A stretch of 64,000 nt of DNA from JBHPHI01 sp042569595 (lineage in GTDB: Bacteria > Patescibacteriota > Microgenomatia > UBA1400 > 2-01-FULL-45-11): positions 15,112-79,111 of the forward strand of contig JBHPHI010000001.1 of NCBI GenBank assembly GCA_042569595.1. The letters are read 5' to 3'. The notes under the pieces were generated by a model. It ran no database searches. It was not told the origin of the DNA and was given only the letters and a program-made list of their open reading frames with translations. Made by a program: the position numbers and the translations under genes. Of this stretch, positions 37,047-46,450 are shown one piece after another; position 1 is the first letter of the stretch, and every line of letters starts with the position of its first letter.

Positions 37047-37955
37047 ATGAGTAAAAAGAGAAAAATTGCATACCTAGCTGCAGTTGGAAACGCTCTTATT
37101 TGGGGAGCAGCCCTGCCCTTAGTAAAGCCGTCCCTATCTCACATCACCCCATATCAATTCTTATTTTTAAGATTTTTAGTTGCAGCTCCCCTACTTTTTC
37201 CTTTTCTAATCAAAGGAATACTCAAACAAAAAAGGCTTGTAAAGGCTCTACCAAAAATTGTCCTGATTGAAGTTCTCTCCATGACCGTACTATTTATTAT
37301 TTATCTGGGTTTAGAAAAAACTTCAGCACTTCAAGCTTCTTTCTTTTTAAACACCAAGCCAATATTTACAACCCTAGCAGGGATTCTCATCCTAAAAGAA
37401 GTTGAGGAAAGAAACGAGCTTATTGGCTTAATTTTTTCCGTCATCGGCACCGCATTAGTTATCTCAACTCCCTTATTTTTCGGAAAACAGCTTGCAGACT
37501 CAGAATTCTCTTTATTTGGAAACGGCCTGATTTTTTCTGCTCTACTGCTAGACGTAATTAGATTAATTTACGTAAACAAAATTTACGACAAGCAAGACAA
37601 GCTCAACGTTGTTTCAATTAGCACTCTAATTGGCCTAATCTATTTTGCTCTCGTCTCATCTCTTACAGGAGATTTCCCCAGCCTTTCTGTGCTTCAAATA
37701 CCATCAGTCTTGATTCCCGTATTGTATATGGGCACTTTAGGAACCATCGTTGCTTTTACTCTTCAGTATGTCGCCTACACTCAAATAGAAACCTCAGAAG
37801 CCTCACTTTTTTCATACCTTCAACCTCTCGTCTACATTCCTCTCTCAGTTATTTGGCTCAAAGAAACTCTACTACCCACACAACTTATTGGCATCATCAT
37901 TATTGCCTTTGGAGTATTCATAGCAGAAAGAAGAATCAAAAAAAAGCGGGCATAA
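37047..37955 (+). CDS. EamA/DMT-family transporter
   Basis: A 302-residue integral membrane protein with ten hydrophobic segments arranged as two EamA repeats: ALIWGAALPLVKPSLS and a later half ending LFSYLQPLVYIPLSVIWLKE. Proteins of this drug/metabolite transporter family export metabolites or amino acids; the substrate is unknown. It follows hisS by seven bases and probably belongs to the same attenuated transcript. The stop codon lies in the loop of the terminator at 37942-37966. Confidence 0.85.
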   Translation: MSKKRKIAYLAAVGNALIWGAALPLVKPSLSHITPYQFLFLRFLVAAPLLFPFLIKGILKQKRLVKALPKIVLIEVLSMTVLFIIYLGLEKTSALQASFFLNTKPIFTTLAGILILKEVEERNELIGLIFSVIGTALVISTPLFFGKQLADSEFSLFGNGLIFSALLLDVIRLIYVNKIYDKQDKLNVVSISTLIGLIYFALVSSLTGDFPSLSVLQIPSVLIPVLYMGTLGTIVAFTLQYVAYTQIETSEASLFSYLQPLVYIPLSVIWLKETLLPTQLIGIIIIAFGVFIAERRIKKKRA

Positions 37956-37966
37956 AACCCGCTTTT
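37942..37966. terminator. Bidirectional terminator between EamA gene and eno
   Basis: AAAAGCGGG (37942-37950) pairs with CCCGCTTTT (37958-37966) around CATAAAA. The A and T ends make it work on both strands for these convergent genes. Confidence 0.9.
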
Positions 37967-37987
37967 ATATCTGTTTTCTAAATCCAA

Positions 37988-39271
37988 CTACTTAAAAGGA
38001 AACTCTGCATAACTAGCCTTATTTCCCAACTCTCTTTCAATTCTCATTAATTGATTATATTTTGCAACTCTATCTGACCTAGATAGTGATCCTGTTTTTA
38101 TCTGACCAGCGCCAGCACCTACTACAAAGTCAGCAATGAAAGCATCCTCAGATTCACCCGACCTATGCGACACAACGGAAGTAAATCCGGCAGAATTTGC
38201 CAATTTCATAGTTTCAACAGTCTCAGTTACAGTTCCGATTTGATTCAATTTGATCAATATAGAATTTGCAGCTTTCTCGTCTATTCCTCTTTGCAAAATC
38301 TTCTTGTTCGTAACAAACAAATCATCTCCTACAATTTGTAATTTTTCACCTAATTTTTCTGTCATCAAAGAAAAGCCCTTCCAGTCGTCTTCTGCCAAGC
38401 CATCTTCTATTGAAACAATCGGATATTTCTCTACCCAAGATGCATACAGATCAACCATTTCCTCAGAAGACAACTTCTTTTCCTCTACAGAAAGATCATA
38501 TACTCCATCAACATAAAACTCACTTGCTGCCGGATCCATGGCGATATAAATATCACTACCTGGCTCATATCCAGCTCTCTCTATAGCTTCCATGATCAAT
38601 TTAAGTGGCTCCTCATTGCTGCCCAATGAAGGAGCATATCCCCCTTCATCTCCAACCGTAGTCTGAAGACCCTTGCTTTTTAGAATTTTTCCCAACGCAT
38701 GGAAAGTCTCTGCTCCATATCTTACAGCCTCCACAACTGATGGGGCTCCTGCCGGCATTATCATATACTCTTGCATGTCAGAAGCACCCAGTGCATGCTT
38801 ACCTCCATTCAAAACATTCATCATTGGAACTGGAGTTTTAAAAGAAGACTCATCGTTTCCAAAAAAAGAAGCTACATGTAAGTGTAAAGGAACTTCTTTT
38901 TCTAAAGACGCAGCCTTAGCACAAGCCATAGAAACAGACAGCATTGCATTTGCACCTAGGTTGCTCTTATTTTCTGTTCCATCAAGATCCAACATCTTTT
39001 TGTCTATACCCTCTTGATCAGAAACGTCCATTCCAACAACTTCTTTTTGTATCATTTCATTTACATTAGTAACTGCTTTAGTCACTCCTTTTCCAAGATA
39101 TCTACCCTCATCTCCATCCCTCAACTCCAGAGCCTCATTCTTTCCAGTCGAAGCACCAGAAGGCACTATTGCAGAGGCGTATGTTCCACTAACCAAAACT
39201 ACCATCGTATCAACTGTAGGATTACCTCTAGAATCCAAAACTTCTTGTGCCAATACTTTCGAAATTTTCAT
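37988..39271 (-). CDS. eno: Enolase
   Basis: Glycolytic enzyme that converts 2-phosphoglycerate to phosphoenolpyruvate. N-terminal domain motif [13 protein letters not shown] and the substrate loop [17 protein letters not shown] are present. In the barrel, [10 protein letters not shown] holds the general-acid glutamates, [11 protein letters not shown] and GDDLFVTN the metal ligands, NQIGTVTE the catalytic-lysine region and [15 protein letters not shown] the signature. Length 427 is normal. AAGGAGATAA directly precedes the ATG. Monocistronic, with a shared terminator downstream. Confidence 0.97.
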   Translation of the reverse strand: MKISKVLAQEVLDSRGNPTVDTMVVLVSGTYASAIVPSGASTGKNEALELRDGDEGRYLGKGVTKAVTNVNEMIQKEVVGMDVSDQEGIDKKMLDLDGTENKSNLGANAMLSVSMACAKAASLEKEVPLHLHVASFFGNDESSFKTPVPMMNVLNGGKHALGASDMQEYMIMPAGAPSVVEAVRYGAETFHALGKILKSKGLQTTVGDEGGYAPSLGSNEEPLKLIMEAIERAGYEPGSDIYIAMDPAASEFYVDGVYDLSVEEKKLSSEEMVDLYASWVEKYPIVSIEDGLAEDDWKGFSLMTEKLGEKLQIVGDDLFVTNKKILQRGIDEKAANSILIKLNQIGTVTETVETMKLANSAGFTSVVSHRSGESEDAFIADFVVGAGAGQIKTGSLSRSDRVAKYNQLMRIERELGNKASYAEFPFK

Positions 39272-39366
39272 TTATCTCCTTTTGTTTTATGACAATCCCA
39301 ATTATTGAACCCTTTCTTCATTCAGTCAATACCTCCAAAAAGGTAGTAAAACTAGAAAAAATTTGC

Positions 39367-39372
39367 TACAAT
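39367..39372 (+). promoter_or_regulatory. -10 box for rpmE
   Basis: TGCTACAAT (extended -10) with TACAAT at 39367-39372. Transcription would start near 39379, giving a leader of about 25 bases that begins with a pyrimidine-rich CCCTCCTG. Confidence 0.45.
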
Positions 39373-39403
39373 TCCCTCCTGTTAGTAAATAAACAATAAA
39401 AAC

Positions 39404-39727
39404 ATGAAATCAGACACCCATCCCAAGTGGCACGAAGCTGTCGTTACTTGTGCCTGTGGTAATACTTTTACTACCGGATCAACCAAAAAATCACTAGAGA
39501 TAGATATTTGTTCAGAATGTCATCCTTTCTTCACTGGAGAGATGCGTTTTGTGGATACTCAAGGACGTGTCGAAAAATTCCAAGCCAAACAAAAAGCTGC
39601 AGCAAAAATTACCTCTACAAAAAAGCAAAAAGCAGACAAGAAGAAACAGCAAGTTCGACCTCAAAGCTTGAAAGAGATGCTTCTCAAAGAAAAAAAGAGA
39701 ATAGAAAAATCAGAAAAATCTTCCTAA
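39404..39727 (+). CDS. rpmE: Ribosomal protein bL31
   Basis: Large-subunit protein near the central protuberance. The zinc-binding form is evident: [11 protein letters not shown] and then [20 protein letters not shown], with RVEKFQAK closing the conserved part near residue 65. The protein is 107 residues against about 70 usually, owing to a lysine-rich tail ([15 protein letters not shown] and onward) that probably contacts rRNA. It precedes prfA by 46 bases, a gene pair also seen in other bacteria. Confidence 0.93.
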   Translation: MKSDTHPKWHEAVVTCACGNTFTTGSTKKSLEIDICSECHPFFTGEMRFVDTQGRVEKFQAKQKAAAKITSTKKQKADKKKQQVRPQSLKEMLLKEKKRIEKSEKSS

Positions 39728-39773
39728 CCTAACGAAATTTCCATATATGTTACCCTGTTAAGAAGGAGTATGT

Positions 39774-40679
39774 ATGTCTTTGCATGACGAAATCAAAAGA
39801 ATAGACGAAAAAATAAAAGAGCATCAAGAACTCCAAAACGACCCCGAACTCGCATCTCTTGTAAAAGAGGAAATAGAAGCTCTTAAAACCCAAAAACAGG
39901 CCATTCAGCAGGCTCTAGACGCCATGAATGGAAGTAGCGAGAGCGAAGCTGGTCCAATATCTATGGATGGAAAAAGTGCAACACTAGAAATAAGGGCTGG
40001 CGCCGGCGGAGATGAAGCAAAAATTTGGGCAGAAGATTTAATGCGCATGTACTCTAGGTATTTAGAAACCAAAAAATACAAAGTTCAACCAATTGACTCA
40101 GGAACCATAAAAATCGTAGGAAAAAATGCGTACGGAAACCTAAAGTTTGAATCAGGTGTGCATAGAGTCCAAAGAGTCCCCGCCACCGAATCTCAAGGTA
40201 GAGTCCACACCAGCACAGCCTCAGTCGTCGTTCTTCCAGAAGTTCCCAAAGCTGCCGTTGAAGTGAAAGAAGAAGATTTAAACTGGCAATTCTATCGTTC
40301 TGGCGGAGCCGGAGGTCAAAACGTAAACAAAGTAAACACCGCAGTTAGGCTTACACATAAACCAAGCGGAATTGTGGTAGCCTGCACACAAGAAAGAACT
40401 CAGCAAAGAAACAGAGATATTGCCTTAGAGCTAATCCGCGCACAACTATGGGAAGTTGCAGAAGAAAACAGACAAAAAGAAATCGATTCAACTAGAAAAT
40501 CAGCTGTTGGTCGCGGCATGAGGGCTGAAAAAATCAGGACCTACAACTATCCTCAAAACAGAGTCACCGACCACAGAAACAAAAAATCCTGGATTGAACT
40601 CGACTCCATCATGGAGGGAGGAATCGAAAAAATAATAAAATCCCTTAAGGAGTTTGATCAAGAAAACTCAGAAGAATAA
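39774..40679 (+). CDS. prfA: Peptide chain release factor 1
   Basis: Releases peptides at UAA and UAG. The catalytic GGQ loop is in YRSGGAGGQNVNKVNTAVR, and the stop-codon-reading PxT motif of RF1 is in RVQRVPATESQGRVH. RIYNFPQ-like NYPQNRVTDHR also matches. Length is 301 residues against about 350-360, because the N-terminal helical domain is shortened to roughly 60 residues. TGA is a stop in this genome, so a separate RF2 should exist elsewhere. AAGGAG precedes the ATG. Downstream of rpmE. Confidence 0.95.
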   Translation: MSLHDEIKRIDEKIKEHQELQNDPELASLVKEEIEALKTQKQAIQQALDAMNGSSESEAGPISMDGKSATLEIRAGAGGDEAKIWAEDLMRMYSRYLETKKYKVQPIDSGTIKIVGKNAYGNLKFESGVHRVQRVPATESQGRVHTSTASVVVLPEVPKAAVEVKEEDLNWQFYRSGGAGGQNVNKVNTAVRLTHKPSGIVVACTQERTQQRNRDIALELIRAQLWEVAEENRQKEIDSTRKSAVGRGMRAEKIRTYNYPQNRVTDHRNKKSWIELDSIMEGGIEKIIKSLKEFDQENSEE

Positions 40680-40680
40680 A

Positions 40681-41862
40681 CTAACTACCGCTCTCTTTTA
40701 ACTCAACTTCCACTTTTTTTGTCTCACCATCTCGATAGTATTCTATTTCCACCACGTCGCCGATTTTCTTTTTATTTATCATTTCAGCCAAACCCTGCTC
40801 CTCAGAGACTACCACACCATCAAATTTCATCACAATATCTCCTTGCACAATGCCTGCGTCTGCTGCAGCTCCACCCTCAACCACTTCTACGATAAAAGCT
40901 CCCTTTGGAACATTGTTTAGTATTGCCGTTTCCTCAGGAATTATTCTATATCTCACGCCCAAAAATGGCCTGCTAAATTGCCCTGTTTGGTTAAAATTTT
41001 CCAAACTAGATTTCACCACATTTATAGGAATTGCAAAACCAATATTTTCTCCTGCTGCAGAAACAGCAGTATTCACACCAATCACACGACCCGAACTATC
41101 AAGAAGCGGTCCACCCGAATTTCCTGGGTTTATGGCTGCATCTGTTTGAATAACATTATCAAGTTCCTCAACGTATCCACCAAATCCATTTCCTGCCTGA
41201 ATTCCTCTTCCAAGACCCGACACAACACCTGTTGTCACAGTGTGTCGAAACTCCCCAAGAGCGGTGCCTATTGCCACCACAAACTGACCCACCTTCAAAC
41301 CACTACTATCACCTAGCTCTATTGGCTTCATGTCAGCGTTTACTCTCAAAATAGCAAGATCGTTTACAGGATCTCTATATATATTTGAGACCTCATACTC
41401 TTCGCCATCTTTATTTATCACCCTGTATGTAGCCTGAGGGTCAGAAACAACATGCTTGTTCGTTACAATTATTCCTCCCTCATCCACAACAAAACCAGTC
41501 CCTATGTCACGCTCAATTGTCTCTGTTCTGCCACCTCCCCTCCCAAAAGGAGATCCAAATATTCCAAAAGGATCCATAAAGAAGGGTTCAAGAACTTGCT
41601 GTTCTTTAGTGATTGCAACCGTAACAACAGAACTAGAAGCAGTATCCGCCACATCAATAACAACAGACTCTTCTTGCAAGATCTTTTGTGTTATTGTCTG
41701 AGGTTCCTGAATTCTAAAATTTCCACCCTTTGGCACTAAATAGTCCAAAGGCTTTATTACAAACAATCTATCTGCAACAGCACCACCCAAAAATGAAGCA
41801 ATTAACACCACGAAAAACAAAACAGTTGTTACTCTCCTACCCCAATGTTCTTTATTGACCAT
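40681..41862 (-). CDS. HtrA/DegP-type serine protease
   Basis: A 393-residue membrane-anchored quality-control protease. An N-terminal membrane helix (TTVLFFVVLIASFLGGAVA) precedes a linker and the trypsin-like domain with catalytic H in IIVTNKHVV, D in DPVNDLAIL and S in INPGNSGGPLL. A single PDZ domain follows (FLGVRYRIIPEE, VEGGAAADAGIVQGDIVMKF). A glycine- and arginine-rich insert lies before the protease domain (GSPFGRGGGR). One PDZ domain and an anchor fit the HtrA/DegS-like type. CtpA lies upstream on the same strand, 44 bases away. Confidence 0.93.
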   Translation of the reverse strand: MVNKEHWGRRVTTVLFFVVLIASFLGGAVADRLFVIKPLDYLVPKGGNFRIQEPQTITQKILQEESVVIDVADTASSSVVTVAITKEQQVLEPFFMDPFGIFGSPFGRGGGRTETIERDIGTGFVVDEGGIIVTNKHVVSDPQATYRVINKDGEEYEVSNIYRDPVNDLAILRVNADMKPIELGDSSGLKVGQFVVAIGTALGEFRHTVTTGVVSGLGRGIQAGNGFGGYVEELDNVIQTDAAINPGNSGGPLLDSSGRVIGVNTAVSAAGENIGFAIPINVVKSSLENFNQTGQFSRPFLGVRYRIIPEETAILNNVPKGAFIVEVVEGGAAADAGIVQGDIVMKFDGVVVSEEQGLAEMINKKKIGDVVEIEYYRDGETKKVEVELKESGS

Positions 41863-41906
41863 AAAATATGTATAAAAAATTATTTATAATTTGTAAAGTC
41901 GCAACT

Positions 41907-43184
41907 CTACAATGTTTCAATTGCTTTCTGCAATTGTACGTCAATTATTAGATCTTCTTCATTCTCGGGCTCTTCAAGCTCCACCTCAACACTTGGTTCA
42001 ATTCCTTCATCATGTATCCAATCTCCACCAGGAAGCAACCATCTTGCAATAGTCACATGTAGGCCTGCATTTCCTCTAAGATCCATAGCATCCTGAACTG
42101 TCCCTTTTCCAAAACTTCTTGTTCCCACCAACTCAGCGTCTATTCTGTCTCGCAAAGCACCTGCAACAATTTCACTCGCAGAAGCACTGCCTTTATTCAT
42201 TAAAACTACAACTGGAAAATCTATTAATCTTCCCTGCCTTCTTACACTGTAGGTTTCTGTTGTAAATCTACCTTGCTGCTGAACCACAACCCCTTCATCA
42301 ATAAATTCACTCGCAATATATATTGCACTCTGAACATATCCGCCAGGGTTATTCCTAAAGTCAACTATAACACCATCGAGTTGTGATCTATTTCTGAGAA
42401 TATCATCCACACCATCATCCCACTGAGTGTTCGTATTCTCTCCAAACCTATTTACCTTCAACCACGCAACGCTTCCATCAGCATTTTCTACAAACTCTTC
42501 CCCCTCCCAACGACCAATTTTAAGCTCAACAGAAGGAACTGTTATGGTTCCACGCACCACCTCAACATCAAAAGTGCCTTTGCTTTCTCTGTATAAAGTC
42601 AAAGTAATAGGGGTTCCCTTCTTCCCTCGAATATTCGTCACTGCCTCAGAAAGACTCATTCCATCAGTGTCTATATCTAGCTCCTTCTCCTCATCCTTTA
42701 AATGAAGTATTAAGTCACCGGCTTTTATGCCTTTCTTCATCGCTGGAGTATCTTCTAAAGGAGCTATTACAGCTAAAGTTTTATCAATATACCCAAGTTG
42801 AATACCAACACCTCCAAATTCACCATTCAAGTCTTCTTTAGATTTCTTGTTATCAGTTGGGGGTAAAAACACAGTATAAGGATCTCCCAAAGAAGAAGTC
42901 ATTCCTTTTATTGCGCCGTATACCATCTGTTGTGAATCCAGTTTATCTTTATCTAAATATGTCCTAGAAAGCTGATCCCAAACCTCCCAAAACATAGAAA
43001 AGTCTACATTCTCAGGCTTTAGTTCAAGCTGGTTAACAATTCTTATCGCCGGAGATCCTTCTTCCTTTAAAAACTGAACATCCCTCGTTCCAAAAAAATA
43101 CCCAACTCCACCGCCAATCAACAACAGAATCAATGATATAGAAACAGTTCGAATAGTCTTTAGCTTAATTCGCATACAGAACAT
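41907..43184 (-). CDS. S41 family carboxy-terminal processing protease
   Basis: A 425-residue CtpA/Tsp-type serine protease. Signal anchor near residues 14-31 (SISLILLLIGGGVGYFFG), an N-terminal helical part, a PDZ domain (GVGIQLGYIDKTLAVIAPLE, then GIKAGDLILHLKD), and the catalytic domain with serine in NKGSASASEIVAGALRD and lysine in SFGKGTVQDA. It trims C termini of envelope proteins. Start may be ATG 43184 or 43175; neither has a clear ribosome site. It is followed by the HtrA gene, so two envelope proteases are together. Confidence 0.92.
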   Translation of the reverse strand: MFCMRIKLKTIRTVSISLILLLIGGGVGYFFGTRDVQFLKEEGSPAIRIVNQLELKPENVDFSMFWEVWDQLSRTYLDKDKLDSQQMVYGAIKGMTSSLGDPYTVFLPPTDNKKSKEDLNGEFGGVGIQLGYIDKTLAVIAPLEDTPAMKKGIKAGDLILHLKDEEKELDIDTDGMSLSEAVTNIRGKKGTPITLTLYRESKGTFDVEVVRGTITVPSVELKIGRWEGEEFVENADGSVAWLKVNRFGENTNTQWDDGVDDILRNRSQLDGVIVDFRNNPGGYVQSAIYIASEFIDEGVVVQQQGRFTTETYSVRRQGRLIDFPVVVLMNKGSASASEIVAGALRDRIDAELVGTRSFGKGTVQDAMDLRGNAGLHVTIARWLLPGGDWIHDEGIEPSVEVELEEPENEEDLIIDVQLQKAIETL

Positions 43185-43233
43185 CTTACCACTTATGAGG
43201 TACTAGCTAAACAACAAAAATGAATAGAAAAAA

Positions 43234-43434
43234 TTATCTTAAAGTTTGAGTGTAAGGAAGCAATCCAAGATGTCTTGCTCTTTTTATCTCTCTGGTCAAA
43301 ACTCTTTGTTCCTTCGCCGTCAAACCACTTTTTGATCTAGGTTGAATCTTTCCCCTATCATCAACATGCTTTGACAAAGCTTTGGGATCCTTGTATGAAA
43401 TTACAAGTTGTTTCTTAGTTTCTTCTTTTGCCAT
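43234..43434 (-). CDS. rpsR: Ribosomal protein bS18
   Basis: Small-subunit protein that binds next to bS6. The 66-residue sequence has the family core ISYKDPKALSKHVDDRGKIQ, then PRSKSGLTAKEQRVLTREIK and RARHLGLLPYT. It lies two bases after ssb and completes the bS6-SSB-bS18 operon common in bacteria. Confidence 0.95.
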   Translation of the reverse strand: MAKEETKKQLVISYKDPKALSKHVDDRGKIQPRSKSGLTAKEQRVLTREIKRARHLGLLPYTQTLR

Positions 43435-43436
43435 AA

Positions 43437-43973
43437 TTAAAATGGAATGTCATCAGTTGACACTTCCTCCTTCTCTTTTTTTGCTTTCATTGGTTTTGAT
43501 TCTTCTGCCTCTAAAGCATCACCAACTAAATCAGCTGGCGCTTCTTCTACTACAGTTTCCTCCACTGGAGACTCCGCAACAGGAGCAGCAGCGCTTGAAT
43601 ATGATCCTGAGCCAGAATTATCATAACCATTCTTTGGAGCGCCAAGGGCGATCATGCTATCGATTACTATTTCTGTAGTTTCACGATCTTGACCTTCTTG
43701 AGTTTGCCATTTTCTGTTTTGAATTCTTCCCTCAACATATGCTTTTCTTCCCTTTGACAATATTTGGGAACAAATCTCTGCCAACTTTGACCAAGCCACT
43801 ATTCTATGAAATTCAGTTTCTTCCTGTCTTTCAGACCCATCACTTGGTTGCCAACTTCTATTAGTTGCCAATCCAAAAGTACACACTGCAGTGCCTTGTG
43901 GAGTATATCTCAACTCAGGATCTCGGGTTAAATTCCCGATTAACATTATTTTATTAAGTGATCGAACGGACAT
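43437..43973 (-). CDS. ssb: Single-stranded DNA-binding protein
   Basis: A 178-residue SSB. The OB-fold (residues 1-110) has SLNKIMLIGNLTRDPELRYT, FGLATNRSWQ, ETEFHRIVAWSKLAE and KGRKAYVEGRIQNRKW. A flexible serine- and glutamate-rich linker follows, and the tail ends DDIPF, the acidic tip by which SSB recruits repair and replication proteins such as RecR-linked partners. It lies between rpsF and rpsR. Confidence 0.95.
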   Translation of the reverse strand: MSVRSLNKIMLIGNLTRDPELRYTPQGTAVCTFGLATNRSWQPSDGSERQEETEFHRIVAWSKLAEICSQILSKGRKAYVEGRIQNRKWQTQEGQDRETTEIVIDSMIALGAPKNGYDNSGSGSYSSAAAPVAESPVEETVVEEAPADLVGDALEAEESKPMKAKKEKEEVSTDDIPF

Positions 43974-43985
43974 ATCTATCTCCTC

Positions 43986-44270
43986 TTACTCCGTAACTAC
44001 TAACAACGATCTCATAACTGAAGGAAGGTGTTTTATTTTCCCTCCAAGTTCATTTACTCCCTCACCTGGAAGATTCACCACGAAATGTCTATACATGCCG
44101 CGCTGGTATTTGTTTATGGTATAAGCAAGTGTTTTTTCTCCCCAATCTTCAGTCTCAACGACTTTACCCTTAACAGACTTAACCAATTTCTCTATAGATT
44201 TGATCGAGGCTGCTAAGTTATCTGAAGAAAGTCCGGGAGGTAAAACCACCGTTAATTCGTACTTTTTCAT
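43986..44270 (-). CDS. rpsF: Ribosomal protein bS6
   Basis: A 94-residue small-subunit protein: KKYELTVVLPPGLS at the start, then EDWGEKTLAYTINKYQRGMY and HFVVNLPG. Start is ATG 44270; an in-frame frame start 45 bases upstream lies closer to the -10 box. A TGTTACAAT extended -10 (44304-44312) lies about 34 bases upstream of the start, giving the three-gene operon its promoter. Confidence 0.93.
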   Translation of the reverse strand: MKKYELTVVLPPGLSSDNLAASIKSIEKLVKSVKGKVVETEDWGEKTLAYTINKYQRGMYRHFVVNLPGEGVNELGGKIKHLPSVMRSLLVVTE

Positions 44271-44303
44271 TACACTTTCTATTTTTCTCTTAAAGACTTC
44301 CGA

Positions 44304-44312
44304 ATTGTAACA
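44304..44312 (-). promoter_or_regulatory. -10 box of the rpsF-ssb-rpsR operon
   Basis: On the minus strand the sequence reads TGTTACAAT, an extended -10, about 34 bases before the rpsF start. The -35 region shows no clear match. Confidence 0.45.
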
Positions 44313-44338
44313 CAAGCTTTTTAATATTTACAACCCCT

Positions 44339-45001
44339 CTAGTCTCGAGCTAAAATTCTCAAACGCGCTTGATTCATTTCCGCCAGCTCTCCCGTACTGC
44401 TTTTCATCTGGACCATATATGTCTTTCCACCTTTTCCAAGTTCAAAAGGTTTTGAGAATTTCCACTCAAAAGAAGTACTATCGCTGGATATATTACTATT
44501 GTGAATAACCTCTGAACTTGTTCTGTCTAAAATTCTTGCCTCAACCTTTCCGTTGATAGATTTTATGCTTGCCTCAAAATAGACAGACACGATCTCTCCG
44601 TATCTATCACTATTTACAGTTGCTTGAGCAGATGAAACATCCGCCCACTCCCTCTTGGATGTGCTGCCAGATCCCATCGGAACAAAGTATTCTCGTATGC
44701 CATCTTGAGCTCCAAGGACATCCTCGATCGGAGATGGTTCTGGAGTTGTGTTTCTTGCCTCAAGCTCAGGCTTCAAGCTTTTCACTGCTTCTGCTGCAGC
44801 CTTATTTACCAACACTTCATCACCCAACTCAGAATCATATCCCTCGCGCTTTATTAAAGTATCAAGCCTCTTCTCCACCATCCCCATTCGTACATTCAAT
44901 TCATGACCTTTGCCAGCCAAGGCCCACCAAGATAAAAAAGCCATATCAATAATTATCAATCCAAAAAACAACATCCAACCTAATTTTTTCTTTTTACTCA
45001 C
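44339..45001 (-). CDS. Single-pass membrane protein, unknown function
   Basis: A 220-residue protein with one membrane helix near residues 8-29 (GWMLFFGLIIIDMAFLSWWA), a short coiled-coil-like stretch (NVRMGMVEKRLDTLIKREGY) and an extracytoplasmic beta-rich C-terminal domain of about 110 residues (GEIVSVYFEASIKSINGKVE, SFEWKFSKPFELGKGGKTYM). Family not recognised. Its start overlaps the cysS stop by eight bases, so it is co-translated with cysS. Confidence 0.65.
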   Translation of the reverse strand: MSKKKKLGWMLFFGLIIIDMAFLSWWALAGKGHELNVRMGMVEKRLDTLIKREGYDSELGDEVLVNKAAAEAVKSLKPELEARNTTPEPSPIEDVLGAQDGIREYFVPMGSGSTSKREWADVSSAQATVNSDRYGEIVSVYFEASIKSINGKVEARILDRTSSEVIHNSNISSDSTSFEWKFSKPFELGKGGKTYMVQMKSSTGELAEMNQARLRILARD

Positions 45002-46409
45002 TACTTTTCCTCCTAATTCTTCTTACTACAGGGCCATTTGATGTGTCGCCCACCTCAAAGCCCTCTTCCGCCAAAGCATCTCTTACAACGTCTGCCAATT
45101 TCCAATCTCCATTTTGCCTATGCCTCTCTCTTTCCTCAACCAATCTCAGTATATCTTCTGGAATTTTTTCTTCAAGCTTTTCAAATAAATTCAAGCCCAA
45201 TACTTTATCAAATTTTTTAACTAATTTCTTTTTGCTTCTGTCAGAAATTTTTTCATCCCTCATAAGATCCCACAAAACCGCTAAAGCTTTTGGGAAAGAA
45301 AAATCCTCAGACACCGCTTCTCTGAATTTTTTCTCATACGTAGAAGCATCGTTGTCGTCAGCACCATCTCCCAATCTGAACACTAAGCTGCGCAATCTAT
45401 CATAAGCTTGCTGTGACTGATCCAAAGACTTCCAAGTAAAGTTTAATTGCTTTTTATAATGACCAGACAAGTAAAAATACTTTAATGCCAAAGGCTCGTA
45501 TCCTTTTTCAATAAGATCACTAACTGTATGCGCATTACCCAAGCTCTTTCCCATTCTTCCACCATCAACCAACAAAAACGCCCCATGAACCCAGTGCCTC
45601 ACAAACGGTTTTTTTCCGGTTACAACTTCAGACTGAACAATTTCATTTGGATGGTGAGTGCTTTTAAGGTCTTCACCTCCCACATGAATATCAATCTGCT
45701 CACCCAGCTCAGCCAAAATCATAGCGCTACATTCAGCATGCCATCCGGGAAAGCCCACTCCCCACGGACTATCCCACTCCATGTGCCTATTCTCATCTTT
45801 TTTTGAAAACTTCCATAACGCAAAATCACGAGGATCTTTTTTGTTTAGGTTTATTTCAACCCTAACACCTTCTTTTACTTCGTCTATATTCGATAGCTCT
45901 CCATACTTATTCCCTCCACTCTCGTACTTCTTTACATCAAAATATATTCCGTCATCTTCAATAGAATAAGATAATCCTACCTTCTCAATTCTTCCAACCA
46001 AATCAATCTGTTCTTTTATATAGTCTGTAGCTTTTGTAAATTTCATAGGTTTTAAAAGGTTCAACTTTTCAAAACCATCAAGAAAATCCTTAGCGTAATA
46101 CTCTGCCAAATCCCACGCAGACTTACCCTCTCTTTTTGCAGCTTTTTCCTGCCTATCTTCCCCTATGCTCGAATCTCCCTCATTATCTCCTGTTAGATGC
46201 CCAACATCAGTTATGTTCATCACATAATTAACATCATGGCCCATGTACTTCACTGACCGAACTATTAAGTCACCCAAAACATAAGTTCTCCAATTCCCTA
46301 TGGTCACATAGTCATATACCGTAGGACCACAAGTGTATATTGTGACTTTTTCAGGATTTAAGGGAGAAAATTCATCAACCGACCTAGTTAGAGAGTTGTA
46401 AAACTTCAT
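44994..46409 (-). CDS. cysS: Cysteinyl-tRNA synthetase
   Basis: Class I synthetase that charges tRNA-Cys. The HIGH-type motif is in CGPTVYDYVTIGNWRTYV, FPGWHAECSAM holds zinc-binding cysteine and histidine, IHVGGEDLKSTHHPNEIVQS is the conserved adjacent motif, and the KMSKS-type loop is GGRMGKSLGN. Length 471 is normal. A TGG-TAAAGT extended -10 (46416-46421) ends six bases before the ATG, suggesting a leaderless mRNA. No cysteine-specific leader was found. Confidence 0.96.
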   Translation of the reverse strand: MKFYNSLTRSVDEFSPLNPEKVTIYTCGPTVYDYVTIGNWRTYVLGDLIVRSVKYMGHDVNYVMNITDVGHLTGDNEGDSSIGEDRQEKAAKREGKSAWDLAEYYAKDFLDGFEKLNLLKPMKFTKATDYIKEQIDLVGRIEKVGLSYSIEDDGIYFDVKKYESGGNKYGELSNIDEVKEGVRVEINLNKKDPRDFALWKFSKKDENRHMEWDSPWGVGFPGWHAECSAMILAELGEQIDIHVGGEDLKSTHHPNEIVQSEVVTGKKPFVRHWVHGAFLLVDGGRMGKSLGNAHTVSDLIEKGYEPLALKYFYLSGHYKKQLNFTWKSLDQSQQAYDRLRSLVFRLGDGADDNDASTYEKKFREAVSEDFSFPKALAVLWDLMRDEKISDRSKKKLVKKFDKVLGLNLFEKLEEKIPEDILRLVEERERHRQNGDWKLADVVRDALAEEGFEVGDTSNGPVVRRIRRKSSE

Positions 46410-46450
46410 ACTAAAACTTTACCACACAGATCAATAAAATAATTCAAAAA

